From contig NZ_CP030082.1 in assembly GCF_006874645.1 (NCBI RefSeq), positions 2,852,001 through 2,916,000 on the forward strand: a stretch of DNA of 64,000 nt. Reading direction: 5' to 3'. The notes under the pieces were generated by a model. That model made no database searches, was not told the DNA's origin, and was given only the letters and a program-made list of their open reading frames with translations. This DNA is from Bdellovibrio sp. ZAP7 (GTDB lineage: Bacteria > Bdellovibrionota > Bdellovibrionia > Bdellovibrionales > Bdellovibrionaceae). A program made the position numbers and the translations under genes. How positions within the stretch are numbered: position 1 is the first letter of the stretch; each line of letters opens with the position of its first letter. Below are positions 17,850 through 26,164 of this stretch, piece after piece.

Positions 17850-19017
17850 AGGCGATGTTGGAATCATCCTGAGGCTGATGGCGCTCAAAGAAATACTCGT
17901 AGCTATTAACAAGAAGAAACGACAAGAAACAATAGATCGGCCCCAAGAGCATCGCAAAGGCAATACCGTTGTTATCGGTAAAGTGTCCCACCATCAAATG
18001 CATTCCGACCAGCATCATTGAATCCGTTGCCATCATATAGGAAACTGCGGAATCAAGATCCGTTGGAAACTTTGTCGAAATCCAAGTGATCGCCAAAGGG
18101 TAAAATGGCGCGACCGTGAAACCTGCAATGGGTAAAAAGACCGGATGAAGATAAACGCCGCCAAAAGTGCAAAGAGCCGTCAACACCAAAGAAATCGAAA
18201 GCTGCGCACGCAGACTGATTGGAAGCTTAATCAAGGCGAACAAAGATCTTCCCGTTAGCATGCCGACAAAGAAGTACGTCACATAAAGACTTGAGTGCTC
18301 CATATCATAGTTCGCGGTTCTGCGCATGAAGAGTGCTAAACGCGACGAAATCATGATCTCGGCACAGACACAGAAACTCACCATCAAGGCCAAAAACATC
18401 TGCGGCTTAAAGTTGCGGGCTTTGTTGAGTTTATGATTCTCTGGAACGAACTCTGCTTTTTGATGCAAGTTATCGTGGCTGCCGTGACAAGTATAAATCA
18501 ACAGAATCAGCGGCACGATTGTAATGCTGCCAAATGTCCAGCGCCAGCTCCCGGTCAAATATTCAACAGAGGCTGCAATCAAAGGAGAACAAAAACTTGC
18601 CACCCCGTACATCGCATGCAGACCGGATAAAAGCTGCTGCTTACGTTCTTCGCTGGATCCCAAAGAAACCAGGACATTGGGAATCAAACCCACGATCCCC
18701 AAACTCATACCGAAAAAGAGGGAAAACACCAGGAACACATAAAAATGTGGTGCCGTCGCCAGCCCCACCAAAGAGATGATCAAAGCAATCGCCCCGCCCC
18801 TTAACACCGTTAAGCGATCAAAACGTCGCAGCAAATGCCTGGCAAGATAGCTGGAAAGAAAACCGGAGATAGAACTTAAAGCAAACATCCATGATCCCAT
18901 GGAATCGTTCACTGCAAATTCTTTCATAATCTCCGGAAATAAAGGTCCGCGCACATTATCGCTCAGACCAAACACGAATAAACTAATATAGGACAGGATG
19001 ATATAAGGCCAAATCAT
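17848..19017 (-). CDS. MFS transporter
   Basis: 389-aa major facilitator with about twelve hydrophobic segments. The N-terminus IILSYISLFVFGLSDNVRGPLFPEI resembles the FucP/YbjJ-like branch, and the loop between helices 2 and 3 carries a LLRRFDR element. Substrate is unknown. The gene starts four bases after the stop of the upstream acidic-protein gene (19021), so the two are likely one operon. Confidence 0.87.
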   Translation of the reverse strand: MIWPYIILSYISLFVFGLSDNVRGPLFPEIMKEFAVNDSMGSWMFALSSISGFLSSYLARHLLRRFDRLTVLRGGAIALIISLVGLATAPHFYVFLVFSLFFGMSLGIVGLIPNVLVSLGSSEERKQQLLSGLHAMYGVASFCSPLIAASVEYLTGSWRWTFGSITIVPLILLIYTCHGSHDNLHQKAEFVPENHKLNKARNFKPQMFLALMVSFCVCAEIMISSRLALFMRRTANYDMEHSSLYVTYFFVGMLTGRSLFALIKLPISLRAQLSISLVLTALCTFGGVYLHPVFLPIAGFTVAPFYPLAITWISTKFPTDLDSAVSYMMATDSMMLVGMHLMVGHFTDNNGIAFAMLLGPIYCFLSFLLVNSYEYFFERHQPQDDSNIA

Positions 19018-19020
19018 TGG

Positions 19021-19878
19021 TTAGTGCGAAGACTCCTGGCTTACTTCTTCAGCCTGTAAGTTTTCACCTTGGCGATAGCGATCCACCAAGGCTTCATCGT
19101 TGGTCGGGAATGAGAATAACAACGAGTGAACATTGGTTTCTTCATCTTCTTGAGTAACAGCAACATAAACCAGATCTTTAGTCTCATGATCTGGGAATTC
19201 TTTGATAAAGCTCACCAGAACATGACCTTCGGTATCTGTTTTTCTCCAGATTTCATCGGCGGTTTCAATTGTTTCTTCACGAAGCTCCGCAAATTCTTGA
19301 AACTTTTCCTGAGGAATGTCTTTATCCGTACGCACTTTCATCATCGCCTGGTAAAGCCCCACCGCCAAAGGATCGCCCTCTAGCATCGCATCGCCTTCGA
19401 TCGCGCCTTCAGAAGCTTCAGCATAACCACGGTCATACACCATTTCTTGCTTTTGATACTGATGCCAAACGTGGGAGTCACGGGTTGGGAAATGCATGAA
19501 TACGAAGGTTGGGTATTCTTCCTCTTCCGCCATATAACCGATGGCGATGTATTTAAAGGCCGTCGCACCCTCTTCGAACTCACGGATGAAATAATAAACC
19601 GCGTAATCATCGGAAGCCGAGTTATCCATCCAAACTTCATCTGGGTCATCCAATGTGGACTCCAAATAATTTTCGCGGGACATTTGATCTTCGTCAGAGA
19701 AGTCATCAGGAGTTCGATAAGATTGATACTCATCCTGAAACTTTTTGATCATCGTTTCAAAGTAACCATAAAGATCTTGTTCGGTTTCAAAGATTAGACC
19801 GGCTTTTTCATCAACGACAATGTACTCTTTTTCAGTGATAGATTTGGCTTTTACAGGACGAGTTTTTGCTTTGGCCAT
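19021..19878 (-). CDS. Acidic cytoplasmic protein of unknown function
   Basis: 285 aa with no signal peptide, a basic N-terminal 15 residues (AKAKTRPVKAKS) and a strongly acidic body rich in Glu/Asp and aromatic residues. I do not recognise a family. Repeated elements such as ADEIWRKTDTEGHVLVSFIKEF and PDEVWMDNSASDDYAVYYFIREF (not exact) suggest two copies of one fold, each with a D/E-EIW/VWM start and a hydrophobic strand after it. GGAGCC precedes the ATG. It is upstream of, and probably co-transcribed with, the MFS gene. Confidence 0.78.
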   Translation of the reverse strand: MAKAKTRPVKAKSITEKEYIVVDEKAGLIFETEQDLYGYFETMIKKFQDEYQSYRTPDDFSDEDQMSRENYLESTLDDPDEVWMDNSASDDYAVYYFIREFEEGATAFKYIAIGYMAEEEEYPTFVFMHFPTRDSHVWHQYQKQEMVYDRGYAEASEGAIEGDAMLEGDPLAVGLYQAMMKVRTDKDIPQEKFQEFAELREETIETADEIWRKTDTEGHVLVSFIKEFPDHETKDLVYVAVTQEDEETNVHSLLFSFPTNDEALVDRYRQGENLQAEEVSQESSH

Positions 19879-20061
19879 CGTGGCTCCTTATTGCCTATTA
19901 TTGAGAGAAATCTTGCCTCGCAACAACAGGAAAAAAATCTGACACGACAAGGCCCGTCATGACCCCGATTTTTTCCTCTTGCAACTCTTAGATTTCTTCC
20001 TCACCATCGAAAATATGTTGAGCTGTGAAATTTGGTCCTATCAAGGCGCAAGGAGGCGATC

Positions 20062-20379
20062 TTGGCTAATTTAGAAGAAACTAGTCTTGAACGTATGGAA
20101 GCTCTTCTCTCTCATTCCGCAATGGGTGTTCACGTATTGTTCGATAACACGACCATCGCGAATGTTCTTAAAGAAGTCACGGACGACAAAGACTTCTACA
20201 GCTTCGACAAAATGAAAAAGGTCCAAGACGTGATGACGGAACTCATCGCGAAGAAAACCTATTTCGAGAAGATGGCGTACTTGCAAGCCTTGGACTCAGA
20301 AAGTTACCAGATGCTTGTCAGAGCGTATTTTCACATTGTCGAAAATACGGTCCGCGCCAATCACGAACACTCCCACTAA
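20062..20379 (+). CDS. Small helical protein of unknown function (TTG start)
   Basis: 105-aa soluble, mostly helical protein with Leu/Glu-rich N-terminus and a His-rich tail (NHEHSH). No family recognised. The start is TTG at 20062: a textbook AAGGAGG lies six bases upstream, whereas the longer frame from 20032 has nothing. Its own terminator follows at 20379. Confidence 0.78.
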   Translation: MANLEETSLERMEALLSHSAMGVHVLFDNTTIANVLKEVTDDKDFYSFDKMKKVQDVMTELIAKKTYFEKMAYLQALDSESYQMLVRAYFHIVENTVRANHEHSH

Positions 20380-20408
20380 AATCCGTTTCAAAAAAACGGA
20401 TTTTTTTT
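20379..20408 (+). terminator. Rho-independent terminator
   Basis: Stem AAATCCGTTT/AAACGGATTT directly after the stop codon, followed by T6. Confidence 0.88.
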
Positions 20409-20775
20409 AGCTCCGCAGTAACGGAGCCGCATTGCTTTTGCTTAAAGCCATGGCATCCCCCTCACATCTGACACTTTTTCGAGCGAAAGTGTTTAATACC
20501 TTTCCACTTTTCCAAACATTTTTGGCGATTTTTGAGATCTTGAAATTTCTGTCGATTTCTTAGAGTCCTAATTCGACATCGAAATCGAAAAATAATGCAA
20601 CGCGGAATTCCAATGCTATTCTGTCGTTATGAAACTAAGTACCACGACGGCTCTTAAATTAAATTCGCCGCTTATGCAGGATGCACGAACGTCGAAAGCA
20701 ATGTGCATTGGATGCGCTAATTTCGAAATTCCCACTCCATAATGTTTTCCCACCGCAAAGCCGATAAGGGGTATT
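20409..20775. other. Intergenic region with small hairpins and one micro-ORF
   Basis: 367 bases. GCTCCG/CGGAGC (20410-20427) and ACACTTT/AAAGTGT (20471-20492) are small hairpins, and CGATTTC/GAAATCG flank about 20553-20587. A 37-codon frame at 20629-20742 has a CxxC pair but no ribosome site. The rest presumably holds the promoter of the gene at 20776. Confidence 0.45.
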
Positions 20776-21087
20776 GTGAAATATCGACGTCTCTTATCGG
20801 CTTTCTTTATTTTCCTGGCTCCGGTACTCAGTCATGCTGAGTACCGCGTTTTCGTTTTAAAGATCAGCAAGCGTGCATCGACGGGAGCTGCCGCCGCCGA
20901 CCAAGGCTTTCGTCTGGTTGAAAGCACCCTGGACCCCGTTCAATATCGTTATTTCTATCCCGTCGCTGCTGATGAAGAAGTCACTTACATCGATACCTGG
21001 CGTTGTTATGGCAGGACTGGTGGAATGACTCCCCACTGCCCCAACCCGAAAGGCCAGATTCCCTCTTCCGAGAGTCCAGCACCTTAA
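20776..21087 (+). CDS. Small secreted protein of unknown function
   Basis: 103 aa with a clear signal peptide (LLSAFFIFLAPVLSHA) and a mature part of about 80 residues with two cysteines (WRCYGRTGGMTPHC) that could pair. GTG start with AAGGGG upstream. The C-terminus is Pro/Ser-rich. No family recognised. It ends 32 bases before the coiled-coil/Hsp20 gene. Confidence 0.78.
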   Translation: MKYRRLLSAFFIFLAPVLSHAEYRVFVLKISKRASTGAAAADQGFRLVESTLDPVQYRYFYPVAADEEVTYIDTWRCYGRTGGMTPHCPNPKGQIPSSESPAP

Positions 21088-21119
21088 TCGGATTGCCTCT
21101 TTTTGATACACTAGTAGAT

Positions 21120-22403
21120 ATGTCATCTATCGACAATTCTACGCGTAAATCTCAACAGGCCGAGCTGAATGAACTTCAGACGGAGTTCAATCGTAAGAAA
21201 AAACAGATTAGCAAAGAAAATGATGATCAGTTGGAAGAACTGCGCGGCCATTACGCTGAGAAAAAAGAAAATGTGCGTGAAAGCAACGAAGCTGCGATCA
21301 ACCACATCCGACAACGCCAAAGAGAAATGGTCGATGAATCTGTCGAGCAGCGCCGTCAGCTTTCCGAAAACTACAACACACGTACAGCGAACCTGCAAAA
21401 ATCTTACGATGAAAAATTGAACGAGACCCGCGACAAACGCCAGCAACAGCTGGCGACAGTTCAAGAGGACTCCGGCAAAAAAATCAAAGAAACCGAAGAC
21501 TATGCGCAAAATCAGATCGGCGCGATTCGTGAAAAATCTGCCGCAGATGTGCAAAATGCCAAAGAGCGCTACAACAAGGATATGAAAGAGATCAATTCGT
21601 TTGCCGAGAAACGTCTTGAGAATCAACGTACTTCCAATGAAAAAGCCATCAGCAATGAAGTTGAACGTGGTAAAAATGTTCAGGAAAATCTACGCGTAAA
21701 ACAAGAAAAAGAATTCGCCGAAGTTCGGGAGCGTGGCGAAGGCAAAATCGCTGCTCAACAACAAGTTCAAGAAAAGAAATTAGCCCGTTCTGATGCCGAT
21801 GCTGAAAAACGCTATGAAAAAAATCAGCAGCAATGGGACAGCAAAGAAAAGAATCTGAATAGTCAGTACAGCCAGCGTGTTATGCAAAACAAAAAGGCTT
21901 ACGAAAAAGAGCTTAAAAATCAGCACGACCATTTCCAAAGCACATACGTTAAAAATAATGCCGCAAACCGCGAGTCCTTAAGTATCCAGGAAGAAATGTA
22001 TGCTAAGGAACTAGCTGCTACCCGTGCAGAATTCGTAAAGGAAGCCGGCAAATACCAAACAAAAGAAAACGATCCCTTTTATAAAGTTGAAAACCGTGGC
22101 AGCGTACTCCAAGAATCCTCAAACTTTTATGTTCTAAGAGCATTCGTGCCTGAACATGAAAAAGATGCTGTTCGCGTGAACATTCAAAAAGACAAAGCCA
22201 TCGTGGCTGGTCAACGTGCATTCAAAGACAAAGTTGAAGACGAATCCAAAGCCGTAAGCTCCAGCAGCTTTCAAACCTTCCGTGAGGAATTCAATTTCGA
22301 CAAGCCCATTATCGCCGAGGGCATGACCCGCGAGCGTGATGGCGACTTCGTGGTTTACACAATCCCAAAAGGTTCAGCTACCGGCTTTAGCCGCAAAGCC
22401 TAA
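21120..22403 (+). CDS. Long coiled-coil protein with C-terminal Hsp20/alpha-crystallin-like domain
   Basis: 427 aa. Residues about 10-320 are a highly charged heptad-type coiled coil (many Lys, Glu, Gln, Arg), without membrane segment. The last 100 residues read like an alpha-crystallin domain: NFYVLRAFVPEHEKDAVRVN, IVAGQRAFK, FREEFNFDKPI and FVVYTIPKG, matching the beta strands and the late I-x-V/I region of small heat-shock proteins. ATG 21120 is preferred because the earlier frame overlaps the previous gene. A chaperone head on a long stalk is not a usual Hsp20 layout. It may act as a scaffold or cytoskeletal-type protein, but no function can be assigned. Confidence 0.82.
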   Translation: MSSIDNSTRKSQQAELNELQTEFNRKKKQISKENDDQLEELRGHYAEKKENVRESNEAAINHIRQRQREMVDESVEQRRQLSENYNTRTANLQKSYDEKLNETRDKRQQQLATVQEDSGKKIKETEDYAQNQIGAIREKSAADVQNAKERYNKDMKEINSFAEKRLENQRTSNEKAISNEVERGKNVQENLRVKQEKEFAEVRERGEGKIAAQQQVQEKKLARSDADAEKRYEKNQQQWDSKEKNLNSQYSQRVMQNKKAYEKELKNQHDHFQSTYVKNNAANRESLSIQEEMYAKELAATRAEFVKEAGKYQTKENDPFYKVENRGSVLQESSNFYVLRAFVPEHEKDAVRVNIQKDKAIVAGQRAFKDKVEDESKAVSSSSFQTFREEFNFDKPIIAEGMTRERDGDFVVYTIPKGSATGFSRKA

Positions 22404-22416
22404 TCAAATTATTAGC

Positions 22417-22442
22417 AAAAAAAAAGGGACCGGATGGTCCCC
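22417..22442 (-). terminator. Rho-independent terminator
   Basis: GGGACC/GGTCCC with a four-base loop; on the minus strand it is followed by a run of T9, directly after the stop of the LuxR-type gene. It also separates the convergent coiled-coil gene. Confidence 0.85.
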
Positions 22443-22751
22443 TTATGACAGCTCGAACTTAGGCACTTGGCAAGGATTCAGAAGATCTTCAAGAAAGTAA
22501 GCCGCTAACTGATGACGTCCCTCTACGGATGCTTTCTTGTATAGAATCAATGCTTGTTGTCTGACGGTAGTCTCTGATGTTCCACGAGTTTGAGCAATAG
22601 CTCGCAGACTGAGACCCTTAAGCAGCAACAGACCGATGTCACCTTCGGTTTTCGTAAGACCCCATTTTTGGAACTGGCGCGAAACGATAGGATGAATTCC
22701 GCCAGTCGGGATACATACGTGTGCACATGTTGACTTAATCATATCCTGCAT
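22443..22751 (-). CDS. Small LuxR/GerE-type HTH regulator
   Basis: 102 aa consisting nearly only of a GerE-type DNA-binding domain: WGLTKTEGDIGLLLLKGLS, then IAQTRGTSETTVRQQALILYKKASVEGRHQLAAYFLEDLL, which matches the four-helix LuxR domain. No receiver or ligand domain is present. AGGAG lies upstream of the ATG. It is a stand-alone regulator; the target is unknown. Confidence 0.85.
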   Translation of the reverse strand: MQDMIKSTCAHVCIPTGGIHPIVSRQFQKWGLTKTEGDIGLLLLKGLSLRAIAQTRGTSETTVRQQALILYKKASVEGRHQLAAYFLEDLLNPCQVPKFELS

Positions 22752-22864
22752 GGAGTTCTCCTCTGAAGAACATCAAATGCGAAAATTTCTTATATGTCAT
22801 CTAACATGTGTTTGAAGGTAATGAAAAACTTGTAACTATTTTGTCAGGCTCAATTAAATGACGT

Positions 22865-23107
22865 TTAGGCCTTCAAAAGATAACGCACTTCGCGCATAAC
22901 GAAACTAAATCTTGTTTGGATATCGTAAAGCATTTCAAGATTAGAGTGCAATTGAGCAATGGCATCGACTTCTTGAACAGGCTTGTCCGAAAGTTCGTGG
23001 TAGCTCGTGTGAGCAATGGGTTCAGAAGAAACAAAAGAGTCCATGAATGATTCAGCAACTGTGTTTTCTTCAACTTTTACTGTTTCATTTTTATTTACTA
23101 CTCTCAT
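22865..23107 (-). CDS. Small cytoplasmic protein of unknown function
   Basis: 80 aa, acidic N-terminal half and helical C-terminal half ending VMREVRYLLKA. ATG 23107 has AGGAG eight bases upstream; the longer frame to 23179 has no site. No family recognised. It lies between the matrixin-like and LuxR-type genes on the same strand. Confidence 0.7.
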   Translation of the reverse strand: MRVVNKNETVKVEENTVAESFMDSFVSSEPIAHTSYHELSDKPVQEVDAIAQLHSNLEMLYDIQTRFSFVMREVRYLLKA

Positions 23108-23218
23108 CGTGAACTCCTGATTCTGCGCGCCTTTTGAGGCGCCGACATAAAAGTCTATTTCTAAAAAAAGACTTCTCAACTTAAATAAACTTACATAAAA
23201 CTTTTACAAGCCGAGTCA

Positions 23219-23827
23219 CTAGTACTCGCACTTCAGATCCACTGTATCCTGGGAGGCAAGCTCCGTGCGGTCGTCACCGTTTTTCAGGTAAGTCGCCATC
23301 ACTGAAGCACCTTGATCATTATGTTTGAGACCCAAAACATGCCCCATTTCGTGAAGCACTAATGCCTCAATATTTACAGCAGAGTTGGATTTGCCCTGAT
23401 TCCAATAGAACGTGAATTTCGTATTAACGCGAATGTCAGTTTCTTTGATTTGGTCACCGTTCCACAAAACAGTTGTACGAGCTTGCTCTGAAAGCTTGTC
23501 GTTTTCCCACGTATCCATGAAATAGATCACGTTTTTACCGTCTTGAATGGGCTTATTAGGACCGGTAATACGAGGAGATGTGACGATATTAAATAATCGA
23601 CGACCGGAGTTGCGCTCCCACGTTTGGGCTGCACTAACAATCGCTGCCACGTATTGTTCTGGAACAGACTCGTGAAGATACATCGTCACCGGCACATCGG
23701 CCTTCCACGACACGCGCTCACCATAGGCATTCTGTACGAAACCACAGCTGTCCTGAGATTTCGGCGCACAGGCTTCTAAGGTCAAAGCCATAACAACTAG
23801 CGATGCAACGCCAATCCACTTCCACAT
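23219..23827 (-). CDS. Matrixin-like zinc metalloprotease lipoprotein
   Basis: 202-aa lipoprotein: signal with lipobox LEAC, then a compact metzincin-type catalytic domain. The zinc motif HEMGHVLGLKH (His159, Glu160, His163, His169) fits HExxHxxGxxH, and the later SVMATYLK supplies the Met-turn. ASQDTVDLKCEY at the end resembles the matrixin closing helix. There is no pro-domain with a cysteine switch. It is likely an outer-membrane or surface protease. GAGG precedes the ATG. Confidence 0.87.
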   Translation of the reverse strand: MWKWIGVASLVVMALTLEACAPKSQDSCGFVQNAYGERVSWKADVPVTMYLHESVPEQYVAAIVSAAQTWERNSGRRLFNIVTSPRITGPNKPIQDGKNVIYFMDTWENDKLSEQARTTVLWNGDQIKETDIRVNTKFTFYWNQGKSNSAVNIEALVLHEMGHVLGLKHNDQGASVMATYLKNGDDRTELASQDTVDLKCEY

Positions 23828-24136
23828 GAGCGTGTCCTCCTGTCGTTACCTATTACAAAGAAAGGACCACCCTGTTCCATCCGCGGGACATCACTAACTC
23901 GCTGAAATTCCATACTTTTTAAATAATTACGCTTTTTGGCATTCTGCCCGTGAGACGGGCACTCGGCTGTTAACGACACAGTCACCACTCCAAAACGTTG
24001 CTAAATATACGTATTTATTGACAATTTAGGTGTCTAAGTTTTTGCCACTCTCCCGCCGCAAATGGGGAGTTTTAAAACCAATATATTGAGGTTTGAGCCC
24101 AACCTTGGTAAAAATGAGCATTCTGAAAGGCAAACT
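23828..24136. other. Intergenic promoter region between divergent genes
   Basis: 309 bases between the metalloprotease and the dehydrogenase. A small hairpin GCCCGT/ACGGGC lies at 23946-23960. A TTGACA hexamer stands near 24018 but has no good -10 partner at the usual distance. An upstream in-frame start at 24062 of the dehydrogenase has no ribosome site. No gene seen. Confidence 0.5.
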
Positions 24137-25132
24137 ATGATGAAACTAACTGTGATCCCAGGCGATGGTATTGGCCCCGAAATTATGACCCAAGTAATCC
24201 GTGTTCTGAAACACGTGCATGCACCCTTCGAATATGAAGAGCATCAAGCCGGTGAAATCGCCCTAGCAAAGTTAGGCGACCTTCTTCCTCAAAATACAGT
24301 GGATTCCATCAATAAAACTCGCTTGGCAATCAAAGGCCCGACAACAACGCCAGTGGGGGGCGGTCACAAATCCATCAACGTGACAATGAGACAGAAATTC
24401 GATCTTTACGCTAATGTCAGACCTGTTCGCTCACTTCCGGGAGTTCAATGCGTATGCTCTGACGTGAATTTGACGATTGTGCGCGAAAACACCGAAGATC
24501 TTTACGCTGGTATCGAGCGCATGGTTGATGAAAACACGGCGGAGTCTATCAAACGCATCACTCGTCGTGGTTCTGAGAGAATCGCACGTTACGCGTATGA
24601 CTTAGCTCAGAAAACCGGTCGCAAACAAGTCGCCATCGTGCACAAAGCGAACATCATGAAAATGTCTGACGGCTTGTTCTTGAAAGTCGCACAAGAGGTC
24701 GGCTGGCAGTATCCAAATATCGCAACGAAAGACGTGATCGTAGATAACGCCTGCATGCAGCTGGTAACTCGCCCACAACAGTTTGATGTGATCGTTACTG
24801 AAAACTTGTATGGCGATATCTTGTCTGATTTGTGCGCAGGTCTTGTTGGTGGTTTGGGTGTTGTCCCTGGCGCAAACATCGGTGAAAAAGCAGCGATCTT
24901 TGAAGCCGTTCACGGTTCGGCACCTGATATCGCAGGACAAAACAAAGCCAATCCCACAGCGCTTTTGCAATCGGCAGTGATGATGCTTCAACATATTGGC
25001 GAGCACGGAAAAGCCGACTCTATTATGAAAGCATTGATTACAGCATTGTCTGATATCAACGCCCGCACAGGCGATTTGGGTGGTAAAGGCACGACTCAGT
25101 CCTTTACTGATGCGATTATTCAAAAACTGTAG
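24137..25132 (+). CDS. NAD(P)-dependent isocitrate/isopropylmalate-type dehydrogenase
   Basis: 331 aa, typical for the short NAD-type isocitrate dehydrogenase / isopropylmalate dehydrogenase family. Signatures: VIPGDGIGPEI at the N-terminus, VRENTEDLYAGIE substrate loop, NIMKMSDGLF and NLYGDILSDLCAGLVGGLG (metal-binding aspartates), and HGSAPDIAGQNKANP at the cofactor site. The ENTEDLYAG form favours isocitrate over isopropylmalate, so it probably feeds 2-oxoglutarate in the TCA cycle. ATG 24137 is followed by a second ATG; GAAAGG precedes it. The gene stands alone with its own terminator. Confidence 0.9.
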   Translation: MMKLTVIPGDGIGPEIMTQVIRVLKHVHAPFEYEEHQAGEIALAKLGDLLPQNTVDSINKTRLAIKGPTTTPVGGGHKSINVTMRQKFDLYANVRPVRSLPGVQCVCSDVNLTIVRENTEDLYAGIERMVDENTAESIKRITRRGSERIARYAYDLAQKTGRKQVAIVHKANIMKMSDGLFLKVAQEVGWQYPNIATKDVIVDNACMQLVTRPQQFDVIVTENLYGDILSDLCAGLVGGLGVVPGANIGEKAAIFEAVHGSAPDIAGQNKANPTALLQSAVMMLQHIGEHGKADSIMKALITALSDINARTGDLGGKGTTQSFTDAIIQKL

Positions 25133-25159
25133 TCGCACCCTACTCAATTTGACTAGCCC

Positions 25160-25195
25160 GCCTCTTAAGGAAAAACTTAAGAGGCTTTTTTTTTT
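25160..25195 (+). terminator. Rho-independent terminator
   Basis: Ten-base perfect stem GCCTCTTAAG/CTTAAGAGGC, six-base loop, followed by T10. Confidence 0.93.
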
Positions 25196-25232
25196 ACTTA
25201 ACACTTGGACTAAACATCCTTAGCATTAAGGC

Positions 25233-25697
25233 ATGAAAAAATCGATTTTACTACTGTGCGTGTGCTCCCTTCTTTCTGCCTGTGCGACCAATCAAAAAAG
25301 CCGTTTAGCGACCACTCTGGCCGGAGTGGGTGTGGGTGCTGTGATTGGAGCGTCAACAGCTCCAGAAGATGAAAGAGCCGAGCTTCATGCGATGTATTGG
25401 GGTGGTATAGTCGGTGTGGTTGCCGCAGTGGCCGCAAATTTCTATTTCAATGATAAAACCGATATGGACATGGTTCGTTTAGAAAACGAAAAAATGAAAG
25501 CGCAGCTGGATTTCTTTCAAAGCGGCACTGCCACTTTGTTAAAAGAAACCAAAGGCGCCGCGGATAAAAAGTATTTCCAAAGCGGCAAAGCCAAAATCAA
25601 ATTATACAAAATTGATCAGTGGGTGGATGAGGGGCCGAACAAAAAATACCACCGCGACCAGATGATTGAAATCCTGCCACTTGAGAAAAACGACTAA
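25233..25697 (+). CDS. Lipoprotein with glycine-zipper segment
   Basis: 154-aa lipoprotein: lipobox LSAC, then Gly/Ala/Val-rich hydrophobic stretches (TTLAGVGVGAVIGAST and GGIVGVVAAVAANFYF) that look like a membrane-inserting glycine zipper, and a charged helical C-terminal half. It overlaps the next gene by one base (TAATG), so both are coupled. In some conjugation/type IV-like loci a TraV/VirB7-like lipoprotein sits by a TraE/VirB8-like protein, which matches the neighbour, but no other such genes are near. Confidence 0.8.
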   Translation: MKKSILLLCVCSLLSACATNQKSRLATTLAGVGVGAVIGASTAPEDERAELHAMYWGGIVGVVAAVAANFYFNDKTDMDMVRLENEKMKAQLDFFQSGTATLLKETKGAADKKYFQSGKAKIKLYKIDQWVDEGPNKKYHRDQMIEILPLEKND

Positions 25698-26164
25698 TGA
25701 AAAAACACCTTTGGCAGATCTTATTTGCAGCAAGTTTTTTATGGGCCTCCGTCGTGAGTGTTCTTTACTGGCAATTAAGATCAAATCCCAGGGTGATTGC
25801 GATCACCACGGACATGTCGGGGGCTGACAAAGACCGCCCGCAAAATTTCCAGCTGAGCGAGATGGAAAAAGTCACTTTCATGCGCCAGTACCTGGATCGC
25901 TATTTTACCTATGACTCTAATAATTTCTGGCAATCTCAGACGTCTTTGACTTTCTTGATGTCGCAAAATTTGCGCGAAAAACGCATCCAAGAAGTGCAGC
26001 GCCTGCGTGATAAAATTCAAAGCAAGTCTTTGAACCAACGAAGCTTGCTGCTGTCGTTAACGAATACGGGCGGCAATCAGTACCGCGCCCTGCTCTCGTT
26101 GCAAAATCAGCGAACAACAGGGAAAAGTAAATCAGCTCTACGTGGCTGTGGATTTAGCGATTGA
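25697..26164 (+). CDS. TraE/VirB8-like membrane protein, N-terminal part of a frameshifted gene
   Basis: 155-aa frame with an N-terminal membrane anchor (residues 5-27) and a TraE-like periplasmic start (LSEMEKVTFMRQYLDRYFTYDSNNFWQSQTSLTFLMS). From about base 26105 the sequence in this frame becomes basic and unlike a folded protein, while the +1 frame reads ISEQQGKVNQLYVAVDLAIED and continues smoothly into the next entry. A one-base surplus in the CAAAATC tract at 26102-26108 explains this. So the natural product is probably one protein of about 305 aa from 25697 to 26615. Sequencing error, recent mutation or programmed shift are all possible. Confidence 0.7.
   Translation: MKKHLWQILFAASFLWASVVSVLYWQLRSNPRVIAITTDMSGADKDRPQNFQLSEMEKVTFMRQYLDRYFTYDSNNFWQSQTSLTFLMSQNLREKRIQEVQRLRDKIQSKSLNQRSLLLSLTNTGGNQYRALLSLQNQRTTGKSKSALRGCGFSD

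Noticed and set aside
23946..23960. GCCCGT/ACGGGC hairpin as terminator
   Set aside because: No T-tract on either strand and no gene end beside it.
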